Origin: Dipteronia dyeriana
Lineage: Eukaryota; Streptophyta; Magnoliopsida; Sapindales; Sapindaceae
DNA length: 64,000 bases
Reading direction: 5' to 3'
NCBI GenBank assembly: GCA_032871835.1
Contig: CM065297.1
Location: 44,892,203-44,956,202 of the forward strand
Part shown: one piece after another, positions 10,832 through 21,010 of the stretch
How positions within the stretch are numbered: the first letter of the stretch is position 1
How the letters are laid out: each line of letters opens with the position of its first letter
Notes under the pieces: model-generated
What the model was told of the DNA's origin: nothing
The model's database searches: none
Seen by the model: the letters and a program-made list of their open reading frames with translations, nothing else
Made by a program: the position numbers and the translations under genes

Positions 10832-12382
10832 TGTAAAGTCCTCATTTATTGATTGGCTTATTTCGTGAACAAATCACATTTTTGGGGTATTATGTAAGGG
10901 TAGCTTAGGCTCTCAAGACCTCAAGAGGAGAAGCACCAAAGGTAAAATTCTTGTGCTTACTTGCTTTGAAGAGATAGTTGCACACACTCACAAATTCATG
11001 CATAACTCTTATTCATATATGTTGTGTGTTTATACTTGTGTGCATTTTGGTTTAAATGACCCTTGTTGATTTATTTTCATCGTGTAATTAATTTTTTATG
11101 TCATGTTAGACATTAGAATATGATGCATTTTCATCACTTTATTACTTGTTGATTTTGTGTGTTTGAGTGTTGAAAAAATGGGCATTGCGCTGGTAGTGTG
11201 CTACTCGACTAGCGCAGCCTCACCAGCGCAACATTCCACTGAAACGCCGCTTGTCATGCGCCACTGAGTTGCTCCACTGCACCCGCGCAAAGTTGGAAAA
11301 GTGGGCAGTGCGCTGGTGGTGCGCTACTCTACTAGCGCAGCCTCACCAGCACAATATTCTGATGGATTTTCACATGTGATGCCCCACTGAGCTACGTCAC
11401 TCGTCCATCGTCTATTAAAAATATTAGGTTGTGTGCTGGTGGTGCGCTACTCGACCAGCGCACCTCATCAACGCACATAGAAGAAGCTTGAACATATTTT
11501 TCAAAATGACTTCACTTTGTTTGGATCTCATATATATATAACTCTTTGCTTTAATGTCATGTAAGAGTTCAGAATATCACATCTTTTCCTTAGAAACCGT
11601 TCCAAGAACTCATCTTTAAACACTCAAAGCATTCCCATGTGCATAAAAACTTCATCTTGCATCATCTAAAGCCATTTAGAGTGCATTTATGGATAGTTTT
11701 GCTTCATCACATCTTGTTTGGTAAGTTTTTCACTATCTTCTTACAAGTTAAGTGTTTTGCTTGCTAAGCCATCTCTTTAATTATTTGCATGCTCTTAGAA
11801 CATATTCTAGATACAAATTAGAGATTTTTGTGATGACATGATTGAGTGTTGTATTGTGATAGCTTCATAGGATTGTTTGATCTATGTTTAGCTAAGCTTT
11901 TTGAACATGTCATTTAGCTCATGATATCTAGGATTGTATTGATTGTCATATCATTATCCTAGATAAGCATATAAGGTTTCCTAGCCTTGTTTGTTCTTTG
12001 AATATCATGATATATTCACATAGGACATGTTATCTCTTCATTGAGAAGTAAGACTTGTGTTGCTTCCGGGAGTAGGTAGCTTAAATCGCAAGCAAGAGAG
12101 ACTAGGTTCACTTATACCGGGATTAGGTTGTAATTCCTTTGCCATTAGTGGATTCGAGGTTCGAGTGTGGCACACATATCAGCCTGTGGTTTTTCCCATT
12201 TGGAGGGTTTCCACGTAAATCTCAAGTGTCTTTATTATTTCCGTACTTTTTACACTTGTGATATTTTTGTAACTAGCTAGGCATTTTCGTCAACTTGACC
12301 TTTAACGAAAATTGGGTAAAATTGTTTGAAATCTATTCACCCCCCTTAGATTAATATTATACACACCATAATATTTGTTTCA
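10832..12382 (+). repeat. 3' LTR of Sirevirus A (copy 1)
   Basis: 1,551 bp beginning TGTAAAGTCC and ending TTTGTTTCA. It aligns end to end with the 5' LTR at 28882..30441 and with the Sirevirus B LTR at 23861..25440. A TATA-like run is at 11529..11541. It differs from its 5' partner by several percent, more than the gypsy LTR pair differs. Confidence 0.92.
11185..11477. promoter_or_regulatory. Palindrome-rich region of the Sirevirus A 3' LTR
   Basis: A GC-rich island in an AT-rich LTR. Repeated units such as GCGCTGGT...ACTCGACCAGCGC have inverted arms (GCGCTGGT and ACCAGCGC). It lies about 50 to 350 bases upstream of the TATA-like motif. Palindrome-rich promoter regions are reported for Sireviruses. 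A regulatory role in this element is inferred. Confidence 0.7.
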
Positions 12383-12766
12383 GGTTGGTTAAAAGGCAAG
12401 AGGAGATCTTGAATGTGATAAAGACAAGAATTTGTACAAGAAACCCCCGAGATAGTCGAGCTTTGCTAGAAGAGACACCATCAAATACTACAGGTTTCAC
12501 TAGGAGAATGGCCACGAAACCTCCATGTGTTACCAACTGAGGGAAGACATTGAAAAGCTAATCAGAGAGGGACATCTCAAGGATATGGTCCTTAGAAGTA
12601 GGGATGACCGATTTAAGGACACCCCGGTGGAAGAGCACGATAGAAACCAAAGAAGTCCTAGAAGAAATTCAGATAGTGAGGCAATCAACACCATCTTTGG
12701 CGGGCCATACACTAGGGGTAGCAACCGAGAAAGAATGACCAAGGTTAGAGAAGCCATAGATGGTTA
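12383..12766 (+). pseudogene. Tat gag C-terminal part
   Basis: Encodes the end of Tat Gag, including a Tat-type RFH...GHET...C segment followed by QLREDIEKLIREGHLKDMV, then a GGPYTRG motif. In-frame stops occur at the start (a TAG after KKPPR and one within RFH). The 80-codon open stretch 12525..12767 is the best-preserved piece. It continues the gag at 27366..28881 after removal of Sirevirus A. Confidence 0.75.
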
Positions 12767-12839
12767 GAGGAATCTAGAAGTGAATTTGTTGGTCCCCGAT
12801 TGGAAGAAGTTAAAGCAAGGAAGAGACCCTATAGTCTTC

Positions 12840-13236
12840 ACTAAGGCAAATACATATGGATCGGAGGGTAACACTGAATAATGTGATTGTTGTGTCTATT
12901 CGCGTGGGTCACAGGAAGTTATGAAGAATGTTGATTGACAATGGGAGCTCTGTAGATATCTTGAGTGTAGAAGTGTTCGACCAACTCGGGTTGCAAAGAA
13001 AAGACCTCCTGCCCCTCAAAGTCCCGGTGAGAGGCTTTGGGGCAGCAAAATTAAGATCGTTGGGAACATTGAAGTTACTGGTAGAGATTGGGAGCTTTCC
13101 CTTAACTAAAATGGTGCTGATGGATTTTGTGGTCTTAAATGTGGAAAACTGGTCGTACAACGTCTTGTTAGACAAGCCTTTCTTGAACAAATCAAAATCT
13201 GTTACAACCACCTACGCCTTAATAGTAAGTTCCTAA
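12840..13236 (+). pseudogene. Tat aspartic protease
   Basis: Open frame 12928..13236 has the protease motif LIDNGSSVDIL, where the catalytic Asp normally lies in a D-G/N-S context, then the PVRGFG and NVLLDKPFL blocks of Tat protease. The preceding bases continue the same domain after a TGA near 12919. The pieces are separated by stops, so no mature enzyme is expected. Confidence 0.8.
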
Positions 13237-13499
13237 CATAGGAGGGGGTGGGTGCCATGAAAAGTTCTTAAGAGTAGGCAAGAAAGGACAATCTAACCAT
13301 ATACAGGGAAAAATTAGAACTAAACGTGATGCAGGTAGATATCCAAAGAGATGATGAAGACTCAGATGGATGAAGAAGAAGATGCGGCAGAAATGACTGC
13401 CCGATTTAACCTAGATCGAAGAGAGATATCTCCTCAAGACGTGAGGCCCATGAAGATGAGCCAACCGAGGAAGTCATAAGTGACGAGGGTAACCCTGAC

Positions 13500-14940
13500 C
13501 AGACCTTAAAACTCGGGGTCCAATGGATGTGGAAATCCGAGAAGGGATGGTTAGCTTGTTCAAAGAGTACCAAGACATGTTTGCTTGGAAACACGAAGAT
13601 ATACCCGGTATTGATATAAAGATAATTTCCCACTAATTAGCAGTTGATCCCGATCAAAAACCAGTCATCCAGAAGAGAAGGTGGTTTAACTTGGAGAGAA
13701 GCAAGACAATCAAAGAAGACGTAACAAATCTGTTGGCAGTAGGATCCATAAGGGAGGTGTAGTACCCCGAGTGGGTTGCCAATATGGTGCTAGTAAAAAA
13801 GAAGAACAGTCAGCGGAGAATGTGTGTAGATTTCATTGACCTCAATAAAGCTTATCTGAAAGATAGTTTCCCGTTGCCCCAGATTAATAACCTGGTTGAT
13901 GCAACATCCGGTCATGAGTTATTGAGCTTCATGGATGCATAATTGGGGTACAACTAGATCTGGATGTTTGAACCAGATGAAGATAAAACCACTTTTATGA
14001 CTGACCAGAGGTAATACTATTATAAAATTATACCTTTTGACCTCAAGAATGCCGGGCGACTAATAAGAGACTGGCAAATAAGATGTTCGCCTGACAGATC
14101 GGTAGGAATATAGAGTTATAGGTAGACAATATGCTAACAAAGAACACAAAATCCGAGAAACATGTAGAAGATCTCAGGGAGACATTCAAGGTTCTAAGAA
14201 GCTTTGGCATGAAACTCAATCCAAAGAAATGTGTTTTCGGGGTGCCTTCGAGAAGATTCTTGGGTTTTAAAGTTCATCAGAGAAGAATCGAAGTGAACCC
14301 AGAAAAAATAAAAGCACTAGATGAAATGAGGTCCCCAAAGATGCTGAAAGAAATTAAAAGGCTAACAGGTTGCTTGGCATCTCTGAATCAACTCATTAGT
14401 AAATCAATGGACAAGTGCCTGCACTTTTTTAGAGCAATCAAGAAGGGCAAGGGGGTGAAATGGAACGATGAACGTGAGAAGGCATTCTAAAAGATCAAGG
14501 AGTACCTAGGCAAAGCACCAATCCTATCTAAACCCCAGGAAGGAGAAATGCTCTACCTGTACCTATAGGTCACAACTATGGCAACAGGGTCAGTGTTAGT
14601 CAGGTTGGACGAGGGGGTACAAAAGTCAGTATATTACACAAGCAATGCTTTACTATCAGCTGAAACAAGATACCTGCCAGCTGAGCAGATGGCATTGGCA
14701 CTAGTGACAGCAACGAGAAAACTAAGACCTTATTTCCAAGCTCACAAGATCGAGGTTTTCACAGATTGCCCGCTGAAGTAGATTCTATCAAAACTTGAAG
14801 TGTCCAGGAGGCTGACCAAATGAGTAGTGGAGTTGGGTGAATTTGACATAGCATATCTGACAAGAGCCGTAATAAAGAGGCAAGTTGTAGCTGACCTAAT
14901 CGTGAAGTTTACTGAACCAAATAACGAGGTGATCAAGATG
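13500..14940 (+). pseudogene. Tat reverse transcriptase and first RNase H
   Basis: Starts with an RT linker (FKEYQDMFAWKHEDIPGID), then PEWVANMVLVKKKN and MCVDFIDLNKAY of the fingers/palm. Stops occur at about 13618, 13760, 13940 and 13955. The active-site motif, normally YVDDM, reads VDNM near 14125, so a catalytic Asp is lost. The open stretch 14131..14490 is the RT thumb and connection (LNPKKCVFGV, FLGF). 14578..14781 holds RNase H with a TDCPLK segment. At least ten disruptions make it inactive. Confidence 0.8.
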
Positions 14941-14959
14941 TTGAAAGAGAAGGAAGAGT

Positions 14960-15340
14960 TCATCTGGATATTATGTGGATGGGTGGTCAAACACATATGG
15001 TAATGGGGCCTGTATAGTGATATCCATATCAGAAGGAGATCAGGTAAAATGTACCATACGGTTTAACTTCAAAGCCACCAACAATATTGCCTAGTACGAG
15101 GCACTCTTGGCAGGACTCAAGGTTTGCACATCGCTAAGGGTGGATGAATTGGAAATATTCAGTGACTCACAGGGGGTGGTGAACCAAATCCTAAATGAGT
15201 ATTAGACCAAGGATAGCAATATGGCTACTTATATAGGATAACCTAGTTACTGCTCGGGATATTTAAGGCTTATGGAATTACTCAGATCCCGAGGGAAAAG
15301 AATGAGAAGGCAGACGCTTTATCAAAATTGGCATAAGATA
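14960..15340 (+). pseudogene. Tat second (archaeal-type) RNase H
   Basis: A continuous but stop-bearing frame reads YYVDGWSN..GNGAC, then a GDQVKCTIRFNFKATNN block, YEALLAGLKV and FSDSQGVVNQ. This is the extra RNase H domain of Tat elements, with Asp, Glu and Asp at the expected positions. TAG stops replace a Glu codon near 15092 and a Gln codon near 15204. The end at 15290..15340 has the IPREKNEKADALSKLA motif typical of this domain's tail. Confidence 0.8.
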
Positions 15341-15539
15341 CTATCAGCATACGGTCAAAGACTATCCCAGTTGCTCACCTCAAAAGACCAAGCATCGAAG
15401 ATGAATGGGAAGTGTTGGAAGTAGTAGCAGTTGAAGAAAAACAAGCCATTTGGATGACCCCGATTAGGGAATATATAGAAGATGGAACACTCCCAGTAGA
15501 AGTAATCGAAGCAAAATGCCTTAGGTATAGAGCCACAAG

Positions 15540-16690
15540 ATATTCAATAGTCGGATGAGCATTGTATGGGAGAAGATTCTCAAAGGCCTTGCATAAATGT
15601 CTCTACCTAGTGGAAGGAAGGCAAATATTGAAAAGTATCCATACGAGTATGTGTGGGAACCACTCCGGCAGTAAAAGCCTAGAGCACAAAACTCTCAGAT
15701 AAGATTCTTACTGGTCGACACTATTTTAAAATGCTCAAGAAGTCAAGGAATAGTGTGGTAATTGTCAGAGAATAGCCAATGACATCAAGAAGCCTCCCAA
15801 GCAGTTGAAGAACATGTTATCACGTTGGTTGTTTGCCATGTGGGGGATCATGTGGGGGATAGATTTGATTGGCCCAATGTTGAAACTAACCAAAGGAGGA
15901 GCAAAACACGAAAACAAACCATTGTGGCTTTAGACTACTTCACAAAGTGGGTCGAGGCAGAAACACTAGTACACATAACTGAGGCTAACGCGACTAACTT
16001 CGTAAATAACAACAACATTTATCGATTTGGAATCCCGGACACAATAATCACAGACAACGGAACCCAGTTCGATAGTGATAACTTTAGGAACATGTGTCAT
16101 GCCTTTTACATAAAGAATTATTTTGCCACACCTGCCCATCCTCAGACGAATGGCCAGATAGAAGAAATAAACAAGATAATTAAGCATACCTTAAAGGCAA
16201 AGCTAGATGCTAAGAAATGGAATTAGGTAGACAAGCTACAAGAAGTCGTATGGGCATATCGAACCACAGAAAGAACTTCAATAGGAGAGACCTCCTATTC
16301 ACTAGCATTCAGGATGAAGGCAGTAATCCTAGTAATAGTAATTCATAATTCACCAACGAGGTAAATGTGGAAATATTAGAAAGAACCTAGACGAGTTGGA
16401 GGAAAAAAGGGACCTGCTGAGAATAAGGAACACCACCTATCAACTAAGTGCAACCAGGTACTACAACTCACATGTCCTATTCAGGAGATTCCAACTCAGA
16501 GATCTAATTCTGAGGAAGGTGTCACCCAATACGAGGGAGAAATCACCTAGATCGTTGGCGGATAATTGGGAAGTACCATACCAAGTGGTCGAATTGGCTT
16601 GTCATGGTGCATACCACCTTGCCTGACCAAAAGGGAGCTAGCTGCCCGGACCATGCAATGCTAAATATCTAAAAATGTTCTACCCTACAG
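15540..16690 (+). pseudogene. Tat integrase
   Basis: The zinc-binding part (H..H..CGNCQR) lies at about 15640..15775 with several stops. The core follows: GIDLIGP (Asp) near 15860, then open frame 15825..16226, in frame from about 15905, with DYFTKWVEA, ITDNGTQF (Asp) and NGQIEEINK (Glu). The C-terminal part at 16396..16626 has RYYNSHV, LRKVSPNTRE and NWEVPYQVVE. The coding sequence can be followed to the motif KMFYPT at about 16688, the usual end of Tat pol. Frames change several times. Confidence 0.85.
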
Positions 16691-17801
16691 GTTTTTTTTA
16701 TTATTACATTTTAGTTTAGAAACGGATTTGCTTAGTGTAGCTTAAAAATAAATCTACTTTGTTAGTTAATTTACTAATGTTTCTGTTCAGCATTTAATAA
16801 AAATCCCCTTGAGGGAACAGTTTCAAGAAGTCAAGAAACGGTGTTCTAAATTTACTTTATTTTACAAAAGAATCTCTAGGAACCTAAAAGTCGTTCAGTC
16901 TCGATAGGAGCGCCCAGGAGGTCTAGTGAGGGGGCCACTCATTGAAACTAACTGGGTATAATGAAACATAGTTTGGACGCTTTCAGGCTATAAGAACCTG
17001 ATGAGATGTGCCAAGAGTTGAATGGGGAAGGAAAAATCTATGCTAGAAATAATTGCTAACAAAAACGGTTGTAAAGATAGTACGATATAAGTCACTCCAT
17101 TGCAACGAATCTTGGTCAACAGACTATTGGGAGATGACACAATGACTTAGTTGACAGATAAAAGATAAGCATCTATAAACTAGATTCCATGTAAATGGTC
17201 TATAAAGAACACTACTTGACATAAGGACAAAAGCTGTGGATCGGTTAAGAGTTAAAATAACTGATCAGGCCAATACCAATGGTCCACCCAATGCTGCTTA
17301 AAAAAGAGGGGCATGACGAACCCCTACACATATAGTTACTCGGTCAAAGATAGGGCGATAAACTTAATATAGTTTAAGTTAATAAATAGTCCTAGCCATG
17401 TTAAAACTGCTTGGTCAAGGATGGCGTAGATAGTCTCGACTGGGAATAAGTTGTTCACACAAAGATGGGCTACGATCGAAAGCGGGCGATTTAGTTACGA
17501 AATGATTCTCGTCATGCATGATGATCTGGTTATAGCCAAAATAGTTAGCTTGGTACGATACAATGTACATAATTCAAGTTAGTGAACAACTATAACCAAT
17601 CGTAGATTGCTCTGTTTTTAGTTAATTATTCATTCTGACTTAGGCCAAGTTTATCCCGATCATACAACAGAACGTCCTATTCTTACTAAGTTACTTATTT
17701 AAGTACAAACAACAAAAAAGAAATTTTTTATATTAAAAATTTAAAGAGGTTACAAAAGAGAGGTTACATAAACAATACTGATAGGAAGCAAGGCTAAAGG
17801 G
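16691..17801 (+). other. Tat 3' untranslated region
   Basis: About 1.1 kb with no coding pattern that I can support. It begins with a T homopolymer (T8 here, T7 in copy 2) that is one of the differences between the repeat copies. Tat elements usually have a long 3' UTR, which fits. Confidence 0.5.
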
Positions 17802-18038
17802 TCAAGCGTCTGGAGTGCTGGAAGGACCCCCAGGTCCGAATCTGCTAGGAGGAAGGTCATCACCCCTGTAATTATTGGTCTGGTTTTCGAATTCCGGCTA
17901 GGTGATATCAATCTCTAGGTCGTTAGCCATGAACAGAGAATAATCTGTGTTTGGCAAGGGGCCAACATCAACTCCCTTGGTCTGAGCACCACTCTCTTCA
18001 CCAGTGTGGAAAACCAGTAAGGAAGACTTTGAAGGAAG
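17802..18038 (-). pseudogene. Possible antisense ORF relic in the Tat 3' region
   Basis: On the minus strand one frame is open from 18038 to a TGA at 17802..17804 except for a single TAG at 17898..17900. It encodes a serine/glycine/proline-rich tail (NTDYSLFMANDLEIDIT, GGPSSTPDA). Some Tat elements carry extra antisense ORFs between pol and the 3' LTR, so this may be the C-terminal end of one. Its upstream part would have been removed by the Sirevirus B junction. No domain is recognisable and it could be chance. Confidence 0.3.
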
Positions 18039-18094
18039 CTATAAATACATAGGATTCCTTCCCGATGGATGTGTAATAGGCCTTCCACCTAATC

Positions 18095-19752
18095 CTCTCC
18101 AAACGCAATTCGAATTTCACAAGATGGATGAGAACGAGTGCTTTAATGATTTTGAAATAAGGTTGATGGACATTGTGAACCAAAGTCATCAACTTAGTGA
18201 TCCTTATTAGGATAGAAAGATCAATCAGAAGATTATGAGATCTCTACCCGATAGGTTTGAGTCTAAGGTGACGGCTTTGGAAGAAAATAGTGGTTACAAG
18301 GACATGAAGCCAAATGAAGTGATTGAGAGGCTTCTAGCTTATGAATCTAGGAAATGTCCTAACCCCACACCATCAAAGAAGTAAAAAGATATTACTTTGA
18401 AAGCCTCCAAAGTTGAGAAAGAGGTACGTGATGACTCGGATGAAGAGATGGCCTTGCTAATGAGGAAGTTCAAGAAATTCTACAAGTCTGAAAAGAAAGG
18501 CTTTGGATCCAATGGTCAAGACTTGAAGAAAAAGGCTCCCTTCAAGAAGTTTGAGCCTAGGCAAGAGAAGAGCGAGAAGAAAGGAGTCCAATGCTATGAA
18601 CGTGGTGGAATAGGTCACTTTGCCCCAAAATGTGCAAATCACAAGAACAAGAAGAAGGGAAAAGTGATGGCTGCCACATGGAGTGAAAGTGATGACTCTA
18701 ATGAAGGAGATGAGTCTTCAAATGATGAAGAACTCATGGCTAACTTCACATCATTTACATCCTCTCTTAGGAGCAAAGATGCTAGTGAAGAAGAGAATGA
18801 TAGTCAAGATGGAGACTACTCAAGTGATAATGGATTTTCATCACAAACCACAAATGGAAGTATGGATAGGATGGATCTCAAGGACTACATGGCCAAGTTT
18901 GAGAGCTCAAGATTAAAGAACAAGAATGAGATCAAGAGATTAAAAGAAGAAAATCTAGATCTCTCAACTCAAGTTGACCAACTAAATGAAGAGTTGGAAA
19001 GATCTAAGAGGAGTGAAGAAGGGTTGAAGAAAGAGCTTGAAGATGCTAGAGAGTTGTTGGCCAAGATGAACTCTAGCACTAAGAAACTTGACCACATGCT
19101 AGATGTTAGAAAGAGGCCAAGTGACAAGAAGGGGCTTGGGGTTTGAAGATAACAAGATGTCCTCCACTCCAAGCAAGACCATTTTTGTAAGAAGCATGAA
19201 CTTCAATGGGTCCTCTCCTCATCAAACTCCTAGGAAGAAGCTTGATCTAGGAGAGTTTTCAAAAAGTGCTCAAGTGAAGGTGGCACCAAGAAGCCCACCT
19301 CAAGCTCATCCTACATTATCTCCTCAAGTTAACCTCCCTTATCCAAAAGCTCACAAAGGGAAAGCACCTATCATGCAAGATCAACCAAGGAAGCAATCAA
19401 GTCTTGCTCAACAACAAAGAAGGAAAGCTCCTCAACAACAAGTAAGACAACCACAAAGACATGGGAAGACTCCAATGCATCCTGAAGGATATGGTATAGT
19501 TCCTAACTTCTTACCTACATGTCATTTTTGTTGTATTGATGGTCACATTAGACCAAATTGCTTTAGATATATCAAATTGTGTAGGATTGAAAGCATGATA
19601 GAAAAGAAAAAGGCTAGAGCCATAAAGCATGATCCTAGGACATCTAGAGCCATGATGCATGATCCTAAGAAACCTAGAGCCATGATGCATGTCACTAGAA
19701 AGAGTGGAACACCTTTGCATGACCCTAGACATTTAGAGCCCATGTACCATTG
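18095..19752 (+). pseudogene. Sirevirus B gag (5'-truncated)
   Basis: Begins in the capsid-like region (MDENECFNDFE). Stops: TAG at 18208..18210 and TAA at 18382..18384. The open stretch 18397..19146 has a zinc knuckle CYERGGIGHFAPKC in which the second Cys is Arg, an acidic serine-rich segment, and a predicted coiled coil (ENLDLSTQVDQLNEELERSK). An extra G near 19135 shifts the frame. 19103..19753 then encodes a basic proline/glutamine-rich region and a second, intact knuckle CHFCCIDGHIRPNC. Two near-identical RAMMHDP repeats precede the end. The coiled coil is typical of Sirevirus Gag. Confidence 0.85.
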
Positions 19753-20298
19753 ACCACTAGGAAGAAAAATACTGCACCTAGGTGGATTAGAAAGGATGAA
19801 CACATTTGCCATGTTGCACAAATTGCCTTGAAAGCTCATTCATGTGATTTTTTATATTTGGATAGTGGGTGCTCAAGGCACATGACTAGAAATAAGAGTT
19901 TCTTTGAGACTCTTGTGATGGAGGAGGGAGGAATTGTCACCTTTGGTGATGGATCCAAAAAGAATGTCAAAGGAAAGGAAACCATTTCCATTTCTGGATT
20001 ACCTTCCTTGTCCAATGCTTTGTATGTTGATGGCCTAAAAGCCAATTTGATAAGCATTTCACATCTTAGTGATGATGGACTCTCTGTCTTGTTTAGGAAA
20101 AATGATTGTTCTATCCTATTGCCTAATGGACAAACCTTGTTAAAAGGTATGAGGTCTAGTGACAATTGCTATTGTCTTGAGGCTAGAAGTGTGTCTTGTA
20201 ATGTGTCCAAGGATGAACAAATAGAGTTATGGCATGAAAGACTTGGTCACATGAACTTTAGGGATTTAAGAATCTTAGATAAGTTCAATGTTGTGTGA
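19750..20298 (+). pseudogene. Sirevirus B protease and GAG-pre-integrase segment
   Basis: Frame of 182 codons with the copia protease motif LYLDSGCSRHM (Asp-Ser-Gly) near 19855..19885, then the protease body and the pre-integrase motif ELWHERLGHMNFRDL. It ends at TGA 20296..20298 where Sirevirus A has CGA at 33098..33100, a C-to-T change in a CpG. Confidence 0.88.
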
Positions 20299-21010
20299 GG
20301 CCTTCCAAAGCTTGGGAAAAAGGTTAATGGTGTTTATGGACCTTGCCAACAAGGGAAGCAAACCAAAAGTATGCACAAAATGGGCAAGTATATAACCACT
20401 AAAGAACCTCTAGAGCTTCTCCACATGGATCTTATGGGTCCTATACAAACCGAGAGTTTAGGTGGAAAGAGATATATTTTTATATGTGTAGATGACTTCT
20501 CTAGGTACACATGGACCTTTTTCCTTAGAGAAAATCTAAAACTTTTGAAGAGTTTAAAATGCTTTGCTCTAAAATTCAAAATGAAATGAACTCCAAGATT
20601 AAAAGCATTAAGAGAATTATGAGTGACCATGGGAAGGAATTTGAGAATTCCCACTTTGAAAACTTTTGCAATAGTCTAGGCATTTCTCATGAGTTTTCGG
20701 CTCCTAGGACACCTCAACAAAATGGAGTTGTTGAGAGGAAAAATAGGGTTCTTTAAGAAATGGCCCGTGTGATGTTGCTTAGCAACAATGTCCCTAGGAA
20801 TCTTTAGGTCGAGGCCGTCAATACGACTTGCTACATAGGAAATAGAGTCTTCCTTAGGCCCCACACTAGGAAAACCTCCTATGAGTTATGGAAAGGTAGG
20901 AAGCCAAATGTTAGCTACTTCCACACTTTTGGAAGCAAATGTTACATTTTGAATGACCGTGACCAACTTGGCAAATTTGATGCTAAGAGTGATTAGGGTA
21001 TCTTCATTGG
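20299..21010 (+). pseudogene. Sirevirus B integrase
   Basis: Continues the zinc-binding region (GPCQQGKQTK) and the core: LLHMDLMGP (Asp), VDDFSRYTWTFFLRE, SDHGKEF (Asp) and QQNGVVERKNRV (Glu). A one-base loss near 20533 shifts the frame, and stops fall at 20754, about 20805 and about 20993. At two of these Sirevirus A has CAA or TGG. Confidence 0.85.

Larger units (their letters stand above)
1..12382 (+). mobile_element. Sirevirus A (Ty1/copia), 3' portion of copy 1, interrupted by a gypsy element
   Basis: This is the 3' half of a Sirevirus-type Ty1/copia element: integrase end, RT and RNase H (1..2449), 3' UTR split into 2450..2591 and 9770..10831, and a 3' LTR at 10832..12382. The 5' half lies outside the window for this copy; its equivalent is at 28882..33253. 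Evidence for a Sirevirus is the copia domain order, LTRs of about 1.55 kb, a palindrome-rich LTR region, repeated polypurine motifs before the 3' LTR, and a large Gag with coiled coil in the companion copy. The minus-strand gypsy element at 2597..9764 sits in its 3' UTR. Confidence 0.9.
12383..18094 (+). mobile_element. Tat-lineage Ty3/gypsy element, right-hand part (copy 1)
   Basis: Decayed Ty3/gypsy element whose left part (LTR and gag) is at 26561..28881. Sirevirus A is inserted between the parts. Domain order is gag tail, protease, RT, RNase H, a second RNase H, integrase, 3' UTR. The second, archaeal-type RNase H before integrase is diagnostic of the Tat lineage. Its 3' LTR is not seen: the 3' UTR is cut at about 18094 by the 5'-truncated Sirevirus B. 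Stops and shifts occur every few hundred bases, so it is the oldest layer. Confidence 0.85.

Noticed and set aside
11185..11477. Repeated GCGCTGGT motifs considered as a CRISPR-like or satellite array
   Set aside because: The units are imperfect, irregularly spaced, inverted rather than direct, and fixed inside every Sirevirus LTR.
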